A stretch of DNA of 64,000 bases. It comes from Bordetella sp. FB-8. GTDB taxonomy: Bacteria > Pseudomonadota > Gammaproteobacteria > Burkholderiales > Burkholderiaceae_B. Positions 1 through 10,860 of this stretch are shown here, one piece after another. The stretch's first letter is position 1. Each line of letters begins with the position of its first letter. The notes beneath the pieces are model-generated. The model did no database searches and was not told the DNA's origin. It worked only from the letters and a program-made list of their open reading frames with translations. Where the stretch lies: the NCBI RefSeq assembly GCF_000382185.1, contig NZ_KB907784.1:3919742-3983741 (forward strand), in the 5' to 3' direction. A program made the translations under genes and the position numbers.

Positions 1-334
1 TGAAGGCTTCCTTGAAAGCGTCGAACGAACCCCACTTGGCGTTTATGGCATCGCCCAGCTTGCCGGCGGGAGCGCCGCCGCCCTGGGGCTTCATGCCGTT
101 CCAGTAGAACGTATGGTTCCACACCTGGGCCGCGTTGTTGAATACGCCGCCCGATGACTTCTTGACGATCTCTTCCAGAGACAGGCTCTCGAACTCCGTA
201 CCGGGGATCAAGTTGTTCAGGTTGGTGACGTAGGTCTGGTGGTGCTTGCCGTAGTGGTATTCGAGCGTTTCTTTCGAGATGTACGGAGCCAGCGCGTCCA
301 TCGCGTAAGGCAGGGGGGGCAGAGTGTGGGCCAT
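1..334 (-). CDS. sodB: superoxide dismutase (Fe/Mn), N-terminal part, cut by window edge
   Basis: This is the first 111 codons of a cytoplasmic iron/manganese superoxide dismutase, which converts superoxide to hydrogen peroxide and oxygen. The start [20 protein letters not shown] is the classical SodB N-terminus. Metal-ligand histidines are visible at about residues 27 (in [11 protein letters not shown]) and 74 (in [13 protein letters not shown]), one residue off the usual Fe-SOD numbering. The gene reads leftward and its C-terminal half, with the other two metal ligands, lies outside the window. The start at 334 follows a purine-rich stretch. Fe versus Mn specificity cannot be decided from this half; the NHTFYWN context favours the iron type. 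Confidence 0.95.
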   Translation of the reverse strand, partial: MAHTLPPLPYAMDALAPYISKETLEYHYGKHHQTYVTNLNNLIPGTEFESLSLEEIVKKSSGGVFNNAAQVWNHTFYWNGMKPQGGGAPAGKLGDAINAKWGSFDAFKEAF

Positions 335-470
335 ATCGTTTCCTCGGTGTTTGTTCCTGCGGTGTTATCCGCAATCAAGCCAATCTATTGTATCGGCTAG
401 TCCCGGCCTGCCGAAGGGAAAACCCCAAAAGGGTTAGAACTTCATCGATTGCGCCGCAAACAACCCAAAA

Positions 471-1832
471 TCACGCATCAATTCCGTCCACCTGCACGAC
501 ATCGGCCAGCGCCTCGCCTTGCCCGAACGCCAGCATCAGGCGCTGGCCGGCCTGCAGCTGCGCGGCGGCGCGCACAATGGCCCCGCCAGGACCGCGCACA
601 ATGGCATAGCCGCGCGCCAGCGTATTTTGCGGATCGAAGGCGCGCAGCTGCCCGCCCGCCGCCGCCAGCTTCGCGCCGCGCGACTCCAACAGACGGGCCT
701 GGGCACGGATTAGCCGACCGGCCAGACCCTGCACGCGTTCGCGTGCCCGGACCGCGTCAGGCGCGCGATGCACCAGACTTTGCGCCGCCAACGCCACGCG
801 CGCCGCGCGGCGGCCCTGCGGCGCGCGCCAAGCCGCCGCCAGCCGATGCCGCAAAGCCTCCAGCCGCTCACCCTGTCGGGTCAGGCGCTGAGCCGGCGAA
901 ACCAGTTGCGCGCTGGCGCGGTCCAGTCGCTGCATAGCCTGATCGAGCCGGCGGCGCTGGGCCCGGACCAGGGCCTGGGCCGCATGATCCAGCGCGCGCA
1001 ACAACTCGGTTCGCGGGGCGCAGGCCAGTTCCGCGGCCGCGGTGGGCGTAGGCGCGCGCACATCGGCCACGAAATCCGCGATGGTGAAGTCGGTCTCGTG
1101 CCCCACCCCGCTGATGACGGTAATGCGGCTGGCCGCCACCTGACGGGCCAGTTGCTCATCGTTGAAGCTCCAGAGGTCCTCGATGCTGCCGCCGCCGCGC
1201 ACCAGCAGCAATGTGTCGACCTCGCCACGCGCGTTGGCCACCGCCACCTGGGCCGCCAGCCTGGCCGCCGAGTCCGCGCCCTGCACCGGAGCGGGATAGA
1301 CGATCACCGGCACCTGTGGGGCGCGCCGCGCCAGGGCCGACAGCACGTCGCGCAGAGCGGCCGCGTGCAGCGAGGTCACCACGCCTATGGCGCGCGGCAG
1401 GCGTAGGGGTTCGCGCTTGCGTTCGGCATCGAACAGCCCTTCGCTGGCCAGTTGCGCCTTCAGGCGCAGAAAGGCCTCGTACAGATTGCCCAGACCGGCG
1501 CGCCGCATGCCTTCGGCCTGCAGCTGGAAATCACCGCGTGCCTCGTAGAGCGATACCCGCGCCCGAACCTCCACCTGGTCGCCGGGCCTGGGCACAAAGC
1601 CGACCGCGCCGGCACGGCTGCGGAACATGACGGCCCGCACGGCAGCCCGGCTGTCCTTGAGGGTGAAGTACCAGTGCCCGGAAGCGGCCTGCGTGAAATT
1701 GGACACCTCGCCGCGAACCCACATGAGCGGGACATTCTGCTCCAGCAGTTGCCCCACCGCCTGGTTAAGCTGGGCGACAGTCAGGATCTCCCGCGTAAAT
1801 ACATCGTCTGTGACTGCAAATCCAATTGTCAT
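471..1832 (-). CDS. xseA: exodeoxyribonuclease VII large subunit
   Basis: This 453-residue protein matches the XseA family, the large subunit of the single-strand-specific exonuclease that acts with XseB in DNA repair and mutagenesis control. An N-terminal OB-fold covers roughly residues 15-115 (VPLMWVRGEVSNF, GHWYFTLKDSRAAVRAVMF). The catalytic core follows with GVVTSLHAAALRDVL and GGGSIEDLWSFNDE, then a long helical coiled-coil region and the C-terminal LARGYAIVR element. Length is normal. The motif TSLHAAALRD departs slightly from the more common TSPTGAAIRD. It is transcribed toward sodB and away from the exbB operon. xseB is not adjacent. Confidence 0.95.
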   Translation of the reverse strand: MTIGFAVTDDVFTREILTVAQLNQAVGQLLEQNVPLMWVRGEVSNFTQAASGHWYFTLKDSRAAVRAVMFRSRAGAVGFVPRPGDQVEVRARVSLYEARGDFQLQAEGMRRAGLGNLYEAFLRLKAQLASEGLFDAERKREPLRLPRAIGVVTSLHAAALRDVLSALARRAPQVPVIVYPAPVQGADSAARLAAQVAVANARGEVDTLLLVRGGGSIEDLWSFNDEQLARQVAASRITVISGVGHETDFTIADFVADVRAPTPTAAAELACAPRTELLRALDHAAQALVRAQRRRLDQAMQRLDRASAQLVSPAQRLTRQGERLEALRHRLAAAWRAPQGRRAARVALAAQSLVHRAPDAVRARERVQGLAGRLIRAQARLLESRGAKLAAAGGQLRAFDPQNTLARGYAIVRGPGGAIVRAAAQLQAGQRLMLAFGQGEALADVVQVDGIDA

Positions 1833-2050
1833 AAGGCTTTCCGGGGAGCTATATGTCCACAGGGCGCGTGGTGCGGAGTTTTAAGATTGTCAAGCCTCTA
1901 TTCTGTCGCCACTGCCGCCCGGAGAATCAATATTCTCCGTGTAAATTATTGATTTATATAAATAAAAAAACCATTTCAAATTGACCCGCTTTCGTCGACT
2001 CCCACGCCAACCCGCATGAAAACCGGCTTGCGGGCTAGTTTTGCACAGAA

Positions 2051-2073
2051 TTATCCACAAAAATTGTGGGTAA
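2051..2073. other. pair of inverted DnaA-box-like 9-mers in the xseA-exbB intergenic region
   Basis: Between xseA and exbB (1833-2229) there is an AT-rich gene-less stretch. It holds a perfect 9-mer TTATCCACA at 2051-2059 and, five bases later, an inverted near-match TGTGGGTAA (complement TTACCCACA). The arrangement is a 23-base palindrome. A pair with the same geometry occurs at 63897-63919. DnaA boxes are known as binding sites for the replication initiator; whether this one is used is unknown, and it may simply be the exbB promoter region. I see no other gene in this interval. Confidence 0.4.
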
Positions 2074-2229
2074 CTTGGTAGCAGGGGAAACTGCTAAAGC
2101 ATGCCTTGCGGGCTTTGGGGCGCATCCTCACCAGGATAAACACAAAAGATACGTACCCGTCAGCGCCTTCGGCTTGCTTCGGCCCGGACCGACGATTACA
2201 GTCTCGCCTTGCAAGGATCGGCCGATTGC

Positions 2230-2895
2230 ATGCTGGGCATGCCCGCCTCCTTACTCCTTTTCGTCGCACCGGAGCCCCCCGTTTTGCTAGCTCTCCTTGA
2301 AGCCGCCGGCTGGCCGATCTGGCCGCTGCTCGCCACCTCCGTACTGGGGCTGGCCCTGATTGTGGAACGTCTGCTGTCCCTGCGCCGCAGTCTGGTGATG
2401 CCCCGCGACCTGACCGAACAGGTGCGTGACATGCTGCGCAACCAGCAAGACAGCCCCGACGCCTTGTCCCAGCTCGAACGCAATTCGCCGCTGGGCCGCA
2501 TATTGGCCGAAGTACTGCGCCAGCGCGGCCTGCCCCGCGCCGAAGTGCGCATGGCGGTCGAGGATGTCGGCCGTTCAGTGGCCCACGACCTGGGCCGGTT
2601 CGTGCCGGCCATAGGCACCATCGCTGCCGTCGCCCCGCTAATGGGACTGTTCGGCACGGTGGTGGGCATGATCGACATCTTCAGCGCCTACGCCCCTGGC
2701 GTCAGCGATCCGGCGCAACTGGCGCACGGCATCTCGGTGGCCCTCTACAACACCTGCTTCGGCATTCTCATCGCCATCCCGGCCATGATCGCGCACCGCT
2801 ACTTGCGCTCGCGCGTCGATGGCCTGCTGAACGCGATGGAACAGACGGCAGGCAAGCTGGCCCGACACCTGGCAGCCCTGGAGTCGCGCGCATGA
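2230..2895 (+). CDS. exbB: MotA/TolQ/ExbB family proton channel protein
   Basis: A three-helix inner-membrane protein of the TolQ/ExbB family, which with ExbD/TolR converts proton motive force into mechanical work for TonB or Tol-type systems. Helices are visible near the N-terminus (WPIWPLLATSVLGLALIVE), and in the middle and C-terminal part (GTIAAVAPLMGLFGTVVGMI, YNTCFGILIAIPAMIAHRYL), with the family signature PLMGLFGTV. The ATG at 2230 lies about 11 bases after AAGGA; an upstream TTG at 2209 is possible. It overlaps exbD by 4 bases. No tonB is adjacent, and a second tonB-exbB-exbD set lies at 25.2-27.2 kb, so this pair may serve another TonB, Tol or an uncharacterised energiser. The same order before lpxK is common in Bordetella relatives. 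Confidence 0.88.
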   Translation: MLGMPASLLLFVAPEPPVLLALLEAAGWPIWPLLATSVLGLALIVERLLSLRRSLVMPRDLTEQVRDMLRNQQDSPDALSQLERNSPLGRILAEVLRQRGLPRAEVRMAVEDVGRSVAHDLGRFVPAIGTIAAVAPLMGLFGTVVGMIDIFSAYAPGVSDPAQLAHGISVALYNTCFGILIAIPAMIAHRYLRSRVDGLLNAMEQTAGKLARHLAALESRA

Positions 2896-3305
2896 ACTTC
2901 CGGGGCGAGGGCCGCGGCCGCGACGAGGTCGAGATCAATCTGATTCCCCTCATCGACGTACTGCTGGTCATACTAATTTTCCTGGCGGCCACCACCTCGT
3001 TCGCCCACTTCACGCGGCTCAAGATCACGCTGCCGCAGGCCGCGGCGGAGCAGCAGGAATCCACCCCGCTCGAGATCGCCGTCAGCCAGGACGGCCACTA
3101 CGCACTCAATGGCACGCTGATCGACGGCAGCACGACGGCCGACATCGCCCGGGCGCTGGTGCAGGCCGTGCAGGGCAAATCGTCGCCCGTGCTCGTGATC
3201 AATGCCGATGCACAGTCCACGCACCAGTCCGTCGTCAACGTGATGGAAGCGGCCCGGCAGGCCGGTATCGAACGGCTCAATTTCGCTGCCCAGACCGCCC
3301 AATGA
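2892..3305 (+). CDS. exbD: ExbD/TolR family biopolymer transport protein
   Basis: A 137-residue partner of the preceding ExbB-like channel. It has a short cytoplasmic N-terminus (NFRGEGRGRDEVEINLIPL), one membrane helix with the conserved aspartate (PLIDVLLVILIFLAATTSF), and a periplasmic domain ending in ERLNFAAQ. Its start ATG overlaps the end of exbB (ATGA type), indicating translational coupling. Length is normal. The periplasmic domain is expected to contact TonB or a similar protein. The next gene, lpxK, follows after about 50 bases, so the three may be one transcript. Confidence 0.9.
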   Translation: MNFRGEGRGRDEVEINLIPLIDVLLVILIFLAATTSFAHFTRLKITLPQAAAEQQESTPLEIAVSQDGHYALNGTLIDGSTTADIARALVQAVQGKSSPVLVINADAQSTHQSVVNVMEAARQAGIERLNFAAQTAQ

Positions 3306-3356
3306 GCGGGGCCGAGCCTGAACGGCGCACCGCTTCTGCGCAATAAGCAGGCCACC

Positions 3357-4445
3357 GTGAACGCCCGAGACTCTCTGCAGCGGCAATGGCAGGACGATGG
3401 CTTACTGTCCCGCCTGCTGGCCCCGCTGTCCTGGCTCGCCGGCCTGGCCGTGCGCCGCAAGCACGAAGCCTATCGCAGCGGTCGCAGGACAGCCTGGCGC
3501 GCGCCAGTGCCCGTGGTGGTGGTCGGCAATCTCTATGTCGGGGGCACCGGCAAGACGCCCGTCGTGATCGCGATTGCGCAAGGCCTGCATGCGCAGGGCT
3601 GGACACCCGGCGTGGTCAGCCGAGGCTACGGTGCGCGCGTGGGCAGCGAGCCGCGCGTCGGCATGGGCGCGGACCTGGACCCGGCCGCTTATGGCGACGA
3701 GCCGGCGCTCATCGCGCGCGCCGCCGCCGTTCCTGTGGCCGTGCATCCGCGGCGCGTCCTTGCTGCGCAGGCGCTGCTGCGCGCCTGCCCCGGCGTCGAT
3801 GTCATCATCGCCGACGACGGTCTGCAGCACCTGCAGTTGGCGCGCGACGTGGAAATCGTGGTGCAGGACGAGCGCGGCCTGGGCAACGGCCGCATGCTGC
3901 CCGCGGGCCCGCTGCGCGAGCCGCCGTCGCGCCTGAACGAGGTCGATGTCGTGGTCACCAACCTCGGCTCCAGGCCTGCCGATTTGAAATCGACACCGTC
4001 CGAACCCGATGCGAATGCGATGGCGACGGGACTGCGCTCCCCCCGTGCCGGCCCTGTGCAGCTATCCATGCGGCTCGAACCCGGGGCGGCTCGATGCCTA
4101 GCGGACGGCAATACGCGCCCCTTGGCCGATTTCGCAGCCGGCCCGCCGGTTGCGGCGGCGGCCGGCATCGGCAATCCGCAGCGCTTTTTCGACACGCTGC
4201 GCGCTGCCGGCATCGCCCTGGCCGAGACGCTGCCCTTGCCCGATCACTATGCTTACGACGAGTCACCTTTCGGCGGCCTGCAGTCGGGACAGATCCTGGT
4301 CACCGCAAAGGACGCGATCAAATGCGCTCGGCTGGACGACGCCAGGCTGTGGGAAGTCGGCGTACAGGCACGCTTCGAACCCTTCGACCTGACGACCTGG
4401 CTGAATGCGGCCATTGTGCGCAAGACCGACCGCAATCGCGGCTGA
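3357..4445 (+). CDS. lpxK: tetraacyldisaccharide 4'-kinase
   Basis: LpxK phosphorylates the 4' position of the lipid A disaccharide at the cytoplasmic face of the inner membrane. The start at 3357 is GTG. The 362-residue protein has an N-terminal membrane-associated helix ([16 protein letters not shown]), the Walker A-like loop [17 protein letters not shown], the motif SRGYGAR, and the active-site segment [20 protein letters not shown]. The C-terminal half carries [16 protein letters not shown] and [12 protein letters not shown], also typical of LpxK. It is somewhat longer than the E. coli protein (328 residues), with extra sequence around residues 205-245. It sits between exbD and the Trm112-like gene, a common beta-proteobacterial order. 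Confidence 0.95.
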   Translation: MNARDSLQRQWQDDGLLSRLLAPLSWLAGLAVRRKHEAYRSGRRTAWRAPVPVVVVGNLYVGGTGKTPVVIAIAQGLHAQGWTPGVVSRGYGARVGSEPRVGMGADLDPAAYGDEPALIARAAAVPVAVHPRRVLAAQALLRACPGVDVIIADDGLQHLQLARDVEIVVQDERGLGNGRMLPAGPLREPPSRLNEVDVVVTNLGSRPADLKSTPSEPDANAMATGLRSPRAGPVQLSMRLEPGAARCLADGNTRPLADFAAGPPVAAAAGIGNPQRFFDTLRAAGIALAETLPLPDHYAYDESPFGGLQSGQILVTAKDAIKCARLDDARLWEVGVQARFEPFDLTTWLNAAIVRKTDRNRG

Positions 4446-4485
4446 CGTGGCCTGCCCCACGGCTTTCTGCTTTAGAATGCCGGGC

Positions 4486-4677
4486 ATGGAATCCCGCTTG
4501 CTCGACATCCTCGTATGCCCCCTGTGCAAGGGCCGTCTGCAATTCGACCGCGCGCAGGCAGAACTGATCTGCCAGGCCGACCGTCTGGCCTTTCCCGTGC
4601 GCGACGGTATCCCCGTCATGCTGGAACCCGAGGCCCGCGACCTCGACGCGACGGCCGTCCCGACCTGCGCGGCCTGA
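4486..4677 (+). CDS. Trm112 family small zinc-binding-type protein (YcaR-like)
   Basis: A 63-residue protein starting [18 protein letters not shown] and continuing with [21 protein letters not shown], the full signature of the Trm112/YcaR family. Two cysteines of the zinc-ribbon knuckle (CPLC) and a third (IC) are present. In bacteria it is regularly encoded between lpxK and kdsB, as here, but its exact role is not established; the eukaryotic homologue activates methyltransferases. kdsB begins 14 bases after its stop, so the two are probably co-transcribed. Confidence 0.9.
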   Translation: MESRLLDILVCPLCKGRLQFDRAQAELICQADRLAFPVRDGIPVMLEPEARDLDATAVPTCAA

Positions 4678-4690
4678 ATTTCGCCGCGCT

Positions 4691-6267
<1,577 letters not shown>

Positions 6268-6322
6268 GCGGCACCCGCGCGCCCCTGGAATCCCCCTATC
6301 GGAATCACGCAAGGCAGCTCAT

Positions 6323-7081
<759 letters not shown>

Positions 7082-7093
7082 TCAGGATATTCC

Positions 7094-8659
7094 TTGGCCT
7101 TGTTCAAGTCGGCCGCTGCCATCAGCGGCCTTACCCTGATTTCGCGCATCAGCGGCCTGGCCCGCGACACGCTTATCGCCCGCACTTTCGGTGCCAGCCC
7201 CCTTACCGACGCGTTCTGGATTGCCTTTCGCATTCCCAACCTGTTGCGCCGGCTGTTTGCCGAAGGCGCGTTCTCGCAAGCCTTCGTGCCCATCCTCGGG
7301 GCGGCTCGGCAGCAGCACGGTGACGAAGGCATCCGCCCCCTGCTCGACCGAGTGGCCCTGCTGCTGACCGCCGTGCTGGCGCTGCTGGTCGTGATCGGCG
7401 TCATTGCAACGCCCTGGGTCGTAACGCTGATCGCCAGCGGCCTGCGCCACCACGGCCGCGACGAAGAATTCGCCGCCGCCGTGAGCATGACGCGCTTCAT
7501 GTTCCCTTACATCCTGTTCATGTCCCTGGCGGCCTTCGCCACGGGCGTGCTCAATACCTGGCGCCGCTTCGCCATCCCCGCTTTCACGCCTGTCCTGCTC
7601 AATCTGTGCATGATCGCCGCCTGCCTGTGGATTTCGCCGCATTTGGGCCTGCCGATCTTCGGCCTGGCCATCGGCGTGATGATCGGCGGTGTGCTGCAGC
7701 TGGCCGTGCAGTGGGGTGAACTGGCGCTGATCGGCCTGACGCCGCGCCTGCTCGGGACTCGCCTGATCGATGCCTGGCGCGACCCCACGGTCAAACGCAT
7801 CATCAGACAGATGGGGCCCGCCACCCTGGGCGTATCCGTCGCGCAGATCTCGCTCCTGATCAACACCAACATCGCCACCTGGCTCAAGCCCGGCAGCGTG
7901 ACCTGGCTGTCCTTTGCCGACCGGCTCATGGAATTCCCCACGGCGATCCTGGGCGTGGCGCTGGGCACAGTGCTTCTGCCCAGCCTCTCCGCCGCCTACG
8001 CGAAGAAAGATGATGACACCTATAGCCACCTGATCGACGCGGGACTGCGCCTGACGCTACTGCTGGGCCTGCCCGCCGTCCTGGGTATGGCGCTGCTGTC
8101 CGACGGCCTGGTGGCCACGCTGTTTAACTACGGCGCATTCCATGCGTCGGACGTGCAGCAGACGCGCCTGGCCGTCATCGCCTACTCGGTCGGCCTGATC
8201 GGTCTGTTGTCCGTGAAAATCCTGGCGCCCGGCTTCTACGCCCGACAGGACATCCGCACTCCGGTCAAGATCGGCGTCGTCGTGCTCGTACTGACGCAGG
8301 TGTTCAACCTGATGTTCGTACCTTTCTTTGCCCACGCCGGATTGGCGCTGTCCATCGGACTGGGAGCCTGCGTCAATTCAGTCGCCCTGCTGGTCGTCCT
8401 GCGCCGCCGCGGAATCTACCGGCCTGGGGCGGGCTGGACCCGATTCATCCTACGCATTCTGCCTGCACTGGCTGCCATGGGCGCCTTGCTCGCTTACGCT
8501 GACAGCCGGGTGAACTGGATCGCCCTGCAGACCCACGCAGGCCAGCGCGCTCTTTCGCTGGCCGCCATCATGGCCGCCGCCGCCGCCCTCTATTTCGTCA
8601 TGCTGTTCGCCGCCGGTTTCCGGCCGACGGATTTCGGCCGCCCCGGCTCGGGCCGCTGA
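7094..8659 (+). CDS. murJ: lipid II flippase MurJ
   Basis: A 521-residue polytopic inner-membrane protein of the MurJ/MviN family, which moves lipid II across the membrane for peptidoglycan synthesis. The N-terminus ALFKSAAAISGLTLISRISG, followed by RIPNLLRRLFAEGAFSQAFV, is diagnostic and carries the conserved arginines. About 14 hydrophobic helices are distributed along the chain, and GLLSVKILAPGFYARQD is a further family motif. The start codon is TTG at 7094, chosen because it gives the canonical N-terminus and follows the SDR gene by 12 bases. In other beta-proteobacteria murJ lies near rpsT, as it does here. Confidence 0.95.
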   Translation: MALFKSAAAISGLTLISRISGLARDTLIARTFGASPLTDAFWIAFRIPNLLRRLFAEGAFSQAFVPILGAARQQHGDEGIRPLLDRVALLLTAVLALLVVIGVIATPWVVTLIASGLRHHGRDEEFAAAVSMTRFMFPYILFMSLAAFATGVLNTWRRFAIPAFTPVLLNLCMIAACLWISPHLGLPIFGLAIGVMIGGVLQLAVQWGELALIGLTPRLLGTRLIDAWRDPTVKRIIRQMGPATLGVSVAQISLLINTNIATWLKPGSVTWLSFADRLMEFPTAILGVALGTVLLPSLSAAYAKKDDDTYSHLIDAGLRLTLLLGLPAVLGMALLSDGLVATLFNYGAFHASDVQQTRLAVIAYSVGLIGLLSVKILAPGFYARQDIRTPVKIGVVVLVLTQVFNLMFVPFFAHAGLALSIGLGACVNSVALLVVLRRRGIYRPGAGWTRFILRILPALAAMGALLAYADSRVNWIALQTHAGQRALSLAAIMAAAAALYFVMLFAAGFRPTDFGRPGSGR

Positions 8660-9052
8660 CCTTCCCCCGCGCATTCTGTTCTGACCGGTCCGCTACGAAC
8701 GGACCCGCAGCCCGCCTGCTCTCGCGAGCATCCCCGCTGCAGCAGCATGTTTAATTCATCCCATCAGGTGACAATTTTTGTTGAAAAAAACATATTTTTA
8801 CTTTAGATTTTAAAGTCCATCATGCATCTAACACCGTTCTCGTCGCTACATCAGGAATCTCTACAGCGAAGTTTATGCATGCCGAATCACGGCATTCCAT
8901 CGCTCTTAAAAATATTTCTCATGAAATAACAAGAGCTTAGAGCCTCTCCCGCGCAGAAATCCGCCATCAGATTGCGTATCGACGAGCCGCCAACGGAATG
9001 TAACATTAGATTTCTTCCGACCTTCTTTTCCGCTCACGCTGTGAACTAGCCG
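8660..9052. other. 393-bp AT-rich intergenic region, no gene seen
   Basis: The stretch between murJ and the FecR-like gene becomes clearly AT-richer from about 8740 (runs such as TTGAAAAAAACATATTTTTA) and carries no convincing reading frame on either strand. It probably holds the promoter of the FecR-like gene. No ECF sigma gene or remnant is visible, although a fecR-type gene would usually have one upstream. Confidence 0.5.
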
Positions 9053-9925
9053 ATGCTGCCGCGTTTCAGTCGTACCGAACTGCCCCGCCGCGACACCGGC
9101 TTGCGGCTTGGCCGACGCCATTTTTTTCTTGGTAGCCTGCTCGCGCTTGGAGGCGCCGCGGCCGGTGCGGCGATAGCCGACGTCTATTACCCTCTGGCCG
9201 GGCTATCCGATGATTACGCCACCCGGACGGGTGAACGCCGCCTGTATCGGCTGCCCGACGGCAGCCAACTGCTGCTGAACGCCCGCTCCCGCGCCGATCT
9301 GTCCTATACCGACAAAGAACGCACCCTGCATCTGCGCGAAGGTGCCGTATCGCTCATCGCCCGTCCCGACGCGGCGCGCGCCTTCCTGATACGCACAAGC
9401 GAAGGCACGGTCTGCCCCGACGGCCCTCGCGTCATGGTTCGCCAGCAAATGCGCCGCACCCTGGTCGTCGCCGCCGACAATGCCGCCGAGATCACAACCT
9501 CGGCGGGAACCAGAACGATGCTTGCGGCCGGCAGCGGCACCCGCTTTGACAATACCCTCGTCGGCAATCCACGTGCCGACCTGCTCGCCGACACCGCCTG
9601 GGAAACCGGCTGGGTAAATGTCCACGAACGGCCACTGCTGGAAGTGATTCAAGCCCTGCGGCCTTATCGCAGAGGCGCGCTGCGCATCTCAGTAGCGGCC
9701 GGCGGCCTGCTGGCCAATGGCCGCTATCCGCTCGACGATACCGATGTCGCGCTGCGCGCCCTGCAAGCCGACATGCCCATCCATATCCGCCGGATTACCC
9801 CTTGGTTCACCTCAGTCGATCTGGCCCCGGCCCATGCCAGGGCCTATGCAGGCAGGCGCGGGGAGGTCTACCCACCCTATGCGGCATCTTCCAGCGCGAT
9901 TGTTCGACAAACCCTTGCACCATAA
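9053..9925 (+). CDS. FecR-domain protein with N-terminal membrane/Tat-like segment, orphan
   Basis: A 290-residue protein with an N-terminal RRHFFLGSLLALGGAAAGA segment (twin arginine followed by a hydrophobic stretch, residues about 22-42). Next comes a FecR-like periplasmic domain (RRLYRLPDGSQLLLNARSRA, LREGAVSLIARPDAARAFLI) and a C-terminal part ending ITPWFTSVDL. FecR proteins are anti-sigma regulators that sense TonB-dependent receptors. Here the usual cytoplasmic N-terminal anti-sigma domain is missing or minimal, and no ECF sigma factor or TonB receptor gene lies nearby. It could be a FecR-like remnant or a stand-alone periplasmic domain protein. Family assignment is fairly firm; function is not. 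Confidence 0.7.
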   Translation: MLPRFSRTELPRRDTGLRLGRRHFFLGSLLALGGAAAGAAIADVYYPLAGLSDDYATRTGERRLYRLPDGSQLLLNARSRADLSYTDKERTLHLREGAVSLIARPDAARAFLIRTSEGTVCPDGPRVMVRQQMRRTLVVAADNAAEITTSAGTRTMLAAGSGTRFDNTLVGNPRADLLADTAWETGWVNVHERPLLEVIQALRPYRRGALRISVAAGGLLANGRYPLDDTDVALRALQADMPIHIRRITPWFTSVDLAPAHARAYAGRRGEVYPPYAASSSAIVRQTLAP

Positions 9926-9982
9926 GGGAAAGCTCGCTAGAATGTCGGACTTTGCCGAATTCTTTAAATTACCGAATACACC

Positions 9983-10246
9983 ATGGCCAATACCGCCCAA
10001 GCCCGTAAGCGCGCCCGTCAATCGGTTGAGCGCAACAAGCACAATTCGTCGCTGCGTTCGATGCTGCGTACCGCGATCAAGCGCGTGCGTCAGGCCATCG
10101 AAGCGGGCGACAAGTCCGTCGCCGCCGAGACGCTGCAGAAAGCCAGCAGCGTGATCGACCGCGTGGCTGACAAGCAAATCATCCACAAAAACAAGGCTGC
10201 TCGCCACAAGAGCCGCCTGGCTGCCGCCGTCAAGGCGCTGGCTTAA
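9983..10246 (+). CDS. rpsT: 30S ribosomal protein S20
   Basis: An 87-residue, very basic protein starting [20 protein letters not shown], the S20 signature, and ending [11 protein letters not shown]. It binds 16S rRNA in the 30S subunit. Length is normal. It is monocistronic, bounded downstream by a strong terminator at 10344-10374. As is usual for rpsT the gene stands next to murJ and argF in this group. The AT-rich sequence just upstream (TTCTTTAAATTACCG) is probably its leader. Confidence 0.98.
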   Translation: MANTAQARKRARQSVERNKHNSSLRSMLRTAIKRVRQAIEAGDKSVAAETLQKASSVIDRVADKQIIHKNKAARHKSRLAAAVKALA

Positions 10247-10343
10247 CCGTCACTGCTCTGCTGCGGCCCGCGCGCCTACCGTATCTTCGGTATCTTCGCG
10301 CGAGGCTTCCCTCTTCGCGGCAGGCAAACTGAATCGGCAAATG

Positions 10344-10374
10344 CAAAAGGATGCCTAGCGGCATCCTTTTGTTT
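10344..10374 (+). terminator. rho-independent terminator after rpsT
   Basis: AAAAGGATGCC pairs with GGCATCCTTTT around a short TAGC loop, followed by GTTTTGG. It lies about 100 bases after the rpsT stop and also faces the end of the convergent DUF3579 gene, so it may act in both directions. Confidence 0.85.
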
Positions 10375-10435
10375 TGGGGCGCCAAACCCATGATGCCCGA
10401 GCGGGCTGCCGCCCGGCACGAGTGCCGTCAGGACC

Positions 10436-10741
10436 TCAGGCCTTGGCTTCGCACTCGCGCTCTTGTGTCTTGAGGTTGTTGTCCCGGGCGAAATCCACCA
10501 CGAACTTGTAGGCCAGGGGTTCGAGTTCGCGCAGCCGCTGATCGACCACGATGCCTTTCACGCCGTCCAGATCGACCGGCAGCACATAGGGCGAGTACGT
10601 CAGATGCGTGCCGGCCACGCCGGGGGGACGGAACTGCGCCATGACGCCGGCCAGGCGCTCGGCCCAGTCGCTGGGGCGAAAACGGCTGCCGCTTTCGGTC
10701 ACGCCATAGATGAGAAATTGTCGAACAGTCATGTTTGTCAT
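10436..10741 (-). CDS. DUF3579 family protein
   Basis: A 101-residue protein beginning MTNMTVRQFLIYGVTESGSR and containing FRPSDWAERLAGVMAQF, YSPYVLPVDLDGVKGIVVD and LRELEPLAYKFVVDFARDNN, the recognisable pattern of DUF3579. This family is largely restricted to beta-proteobacteria and is regularly found divergent from argF, as here (the start codons are 120 bases apart). No function is known. No membrane segment or signal is seen. The shared intergenic region probably contains both promoters. Confidence 0.85.
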   Translation of the reverse strand: MTNMTVRQFLIYGVTESGSRFRPSDWAERLAGVMAQFRPPGVAGTHLTYSPYVLPVDLDGVKGIVVDQRLRELEPLAYKFVVDFARDNNLKTQERECEAKA

Positions 10742-10860
10742 TAACCGCGGACACGCCTTGCATGCCGCCCCGGCCCGATCGGCCCGGGGATCGCAATTCG
10801 ACCCGCGCCCGAATTGTATATGATGGACCTTTTTGCCAACCTGGCTTTGCGATTTCGACT

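Noticed and set aside
388..1630. Several plus-strand open frames of 100-210 codons
   Set aside because: They are antisense to xseA, Arg/Pro/Ala-rich, and without similarity. xseA explains the coding signal.
3386..4567. 393-codon frame overlapping lpxK
   Set aside because: Composition is Arg/Ala/Gly-rich, typical of the +2 frame of a GC-rich gene; lpxK has all family motifs.
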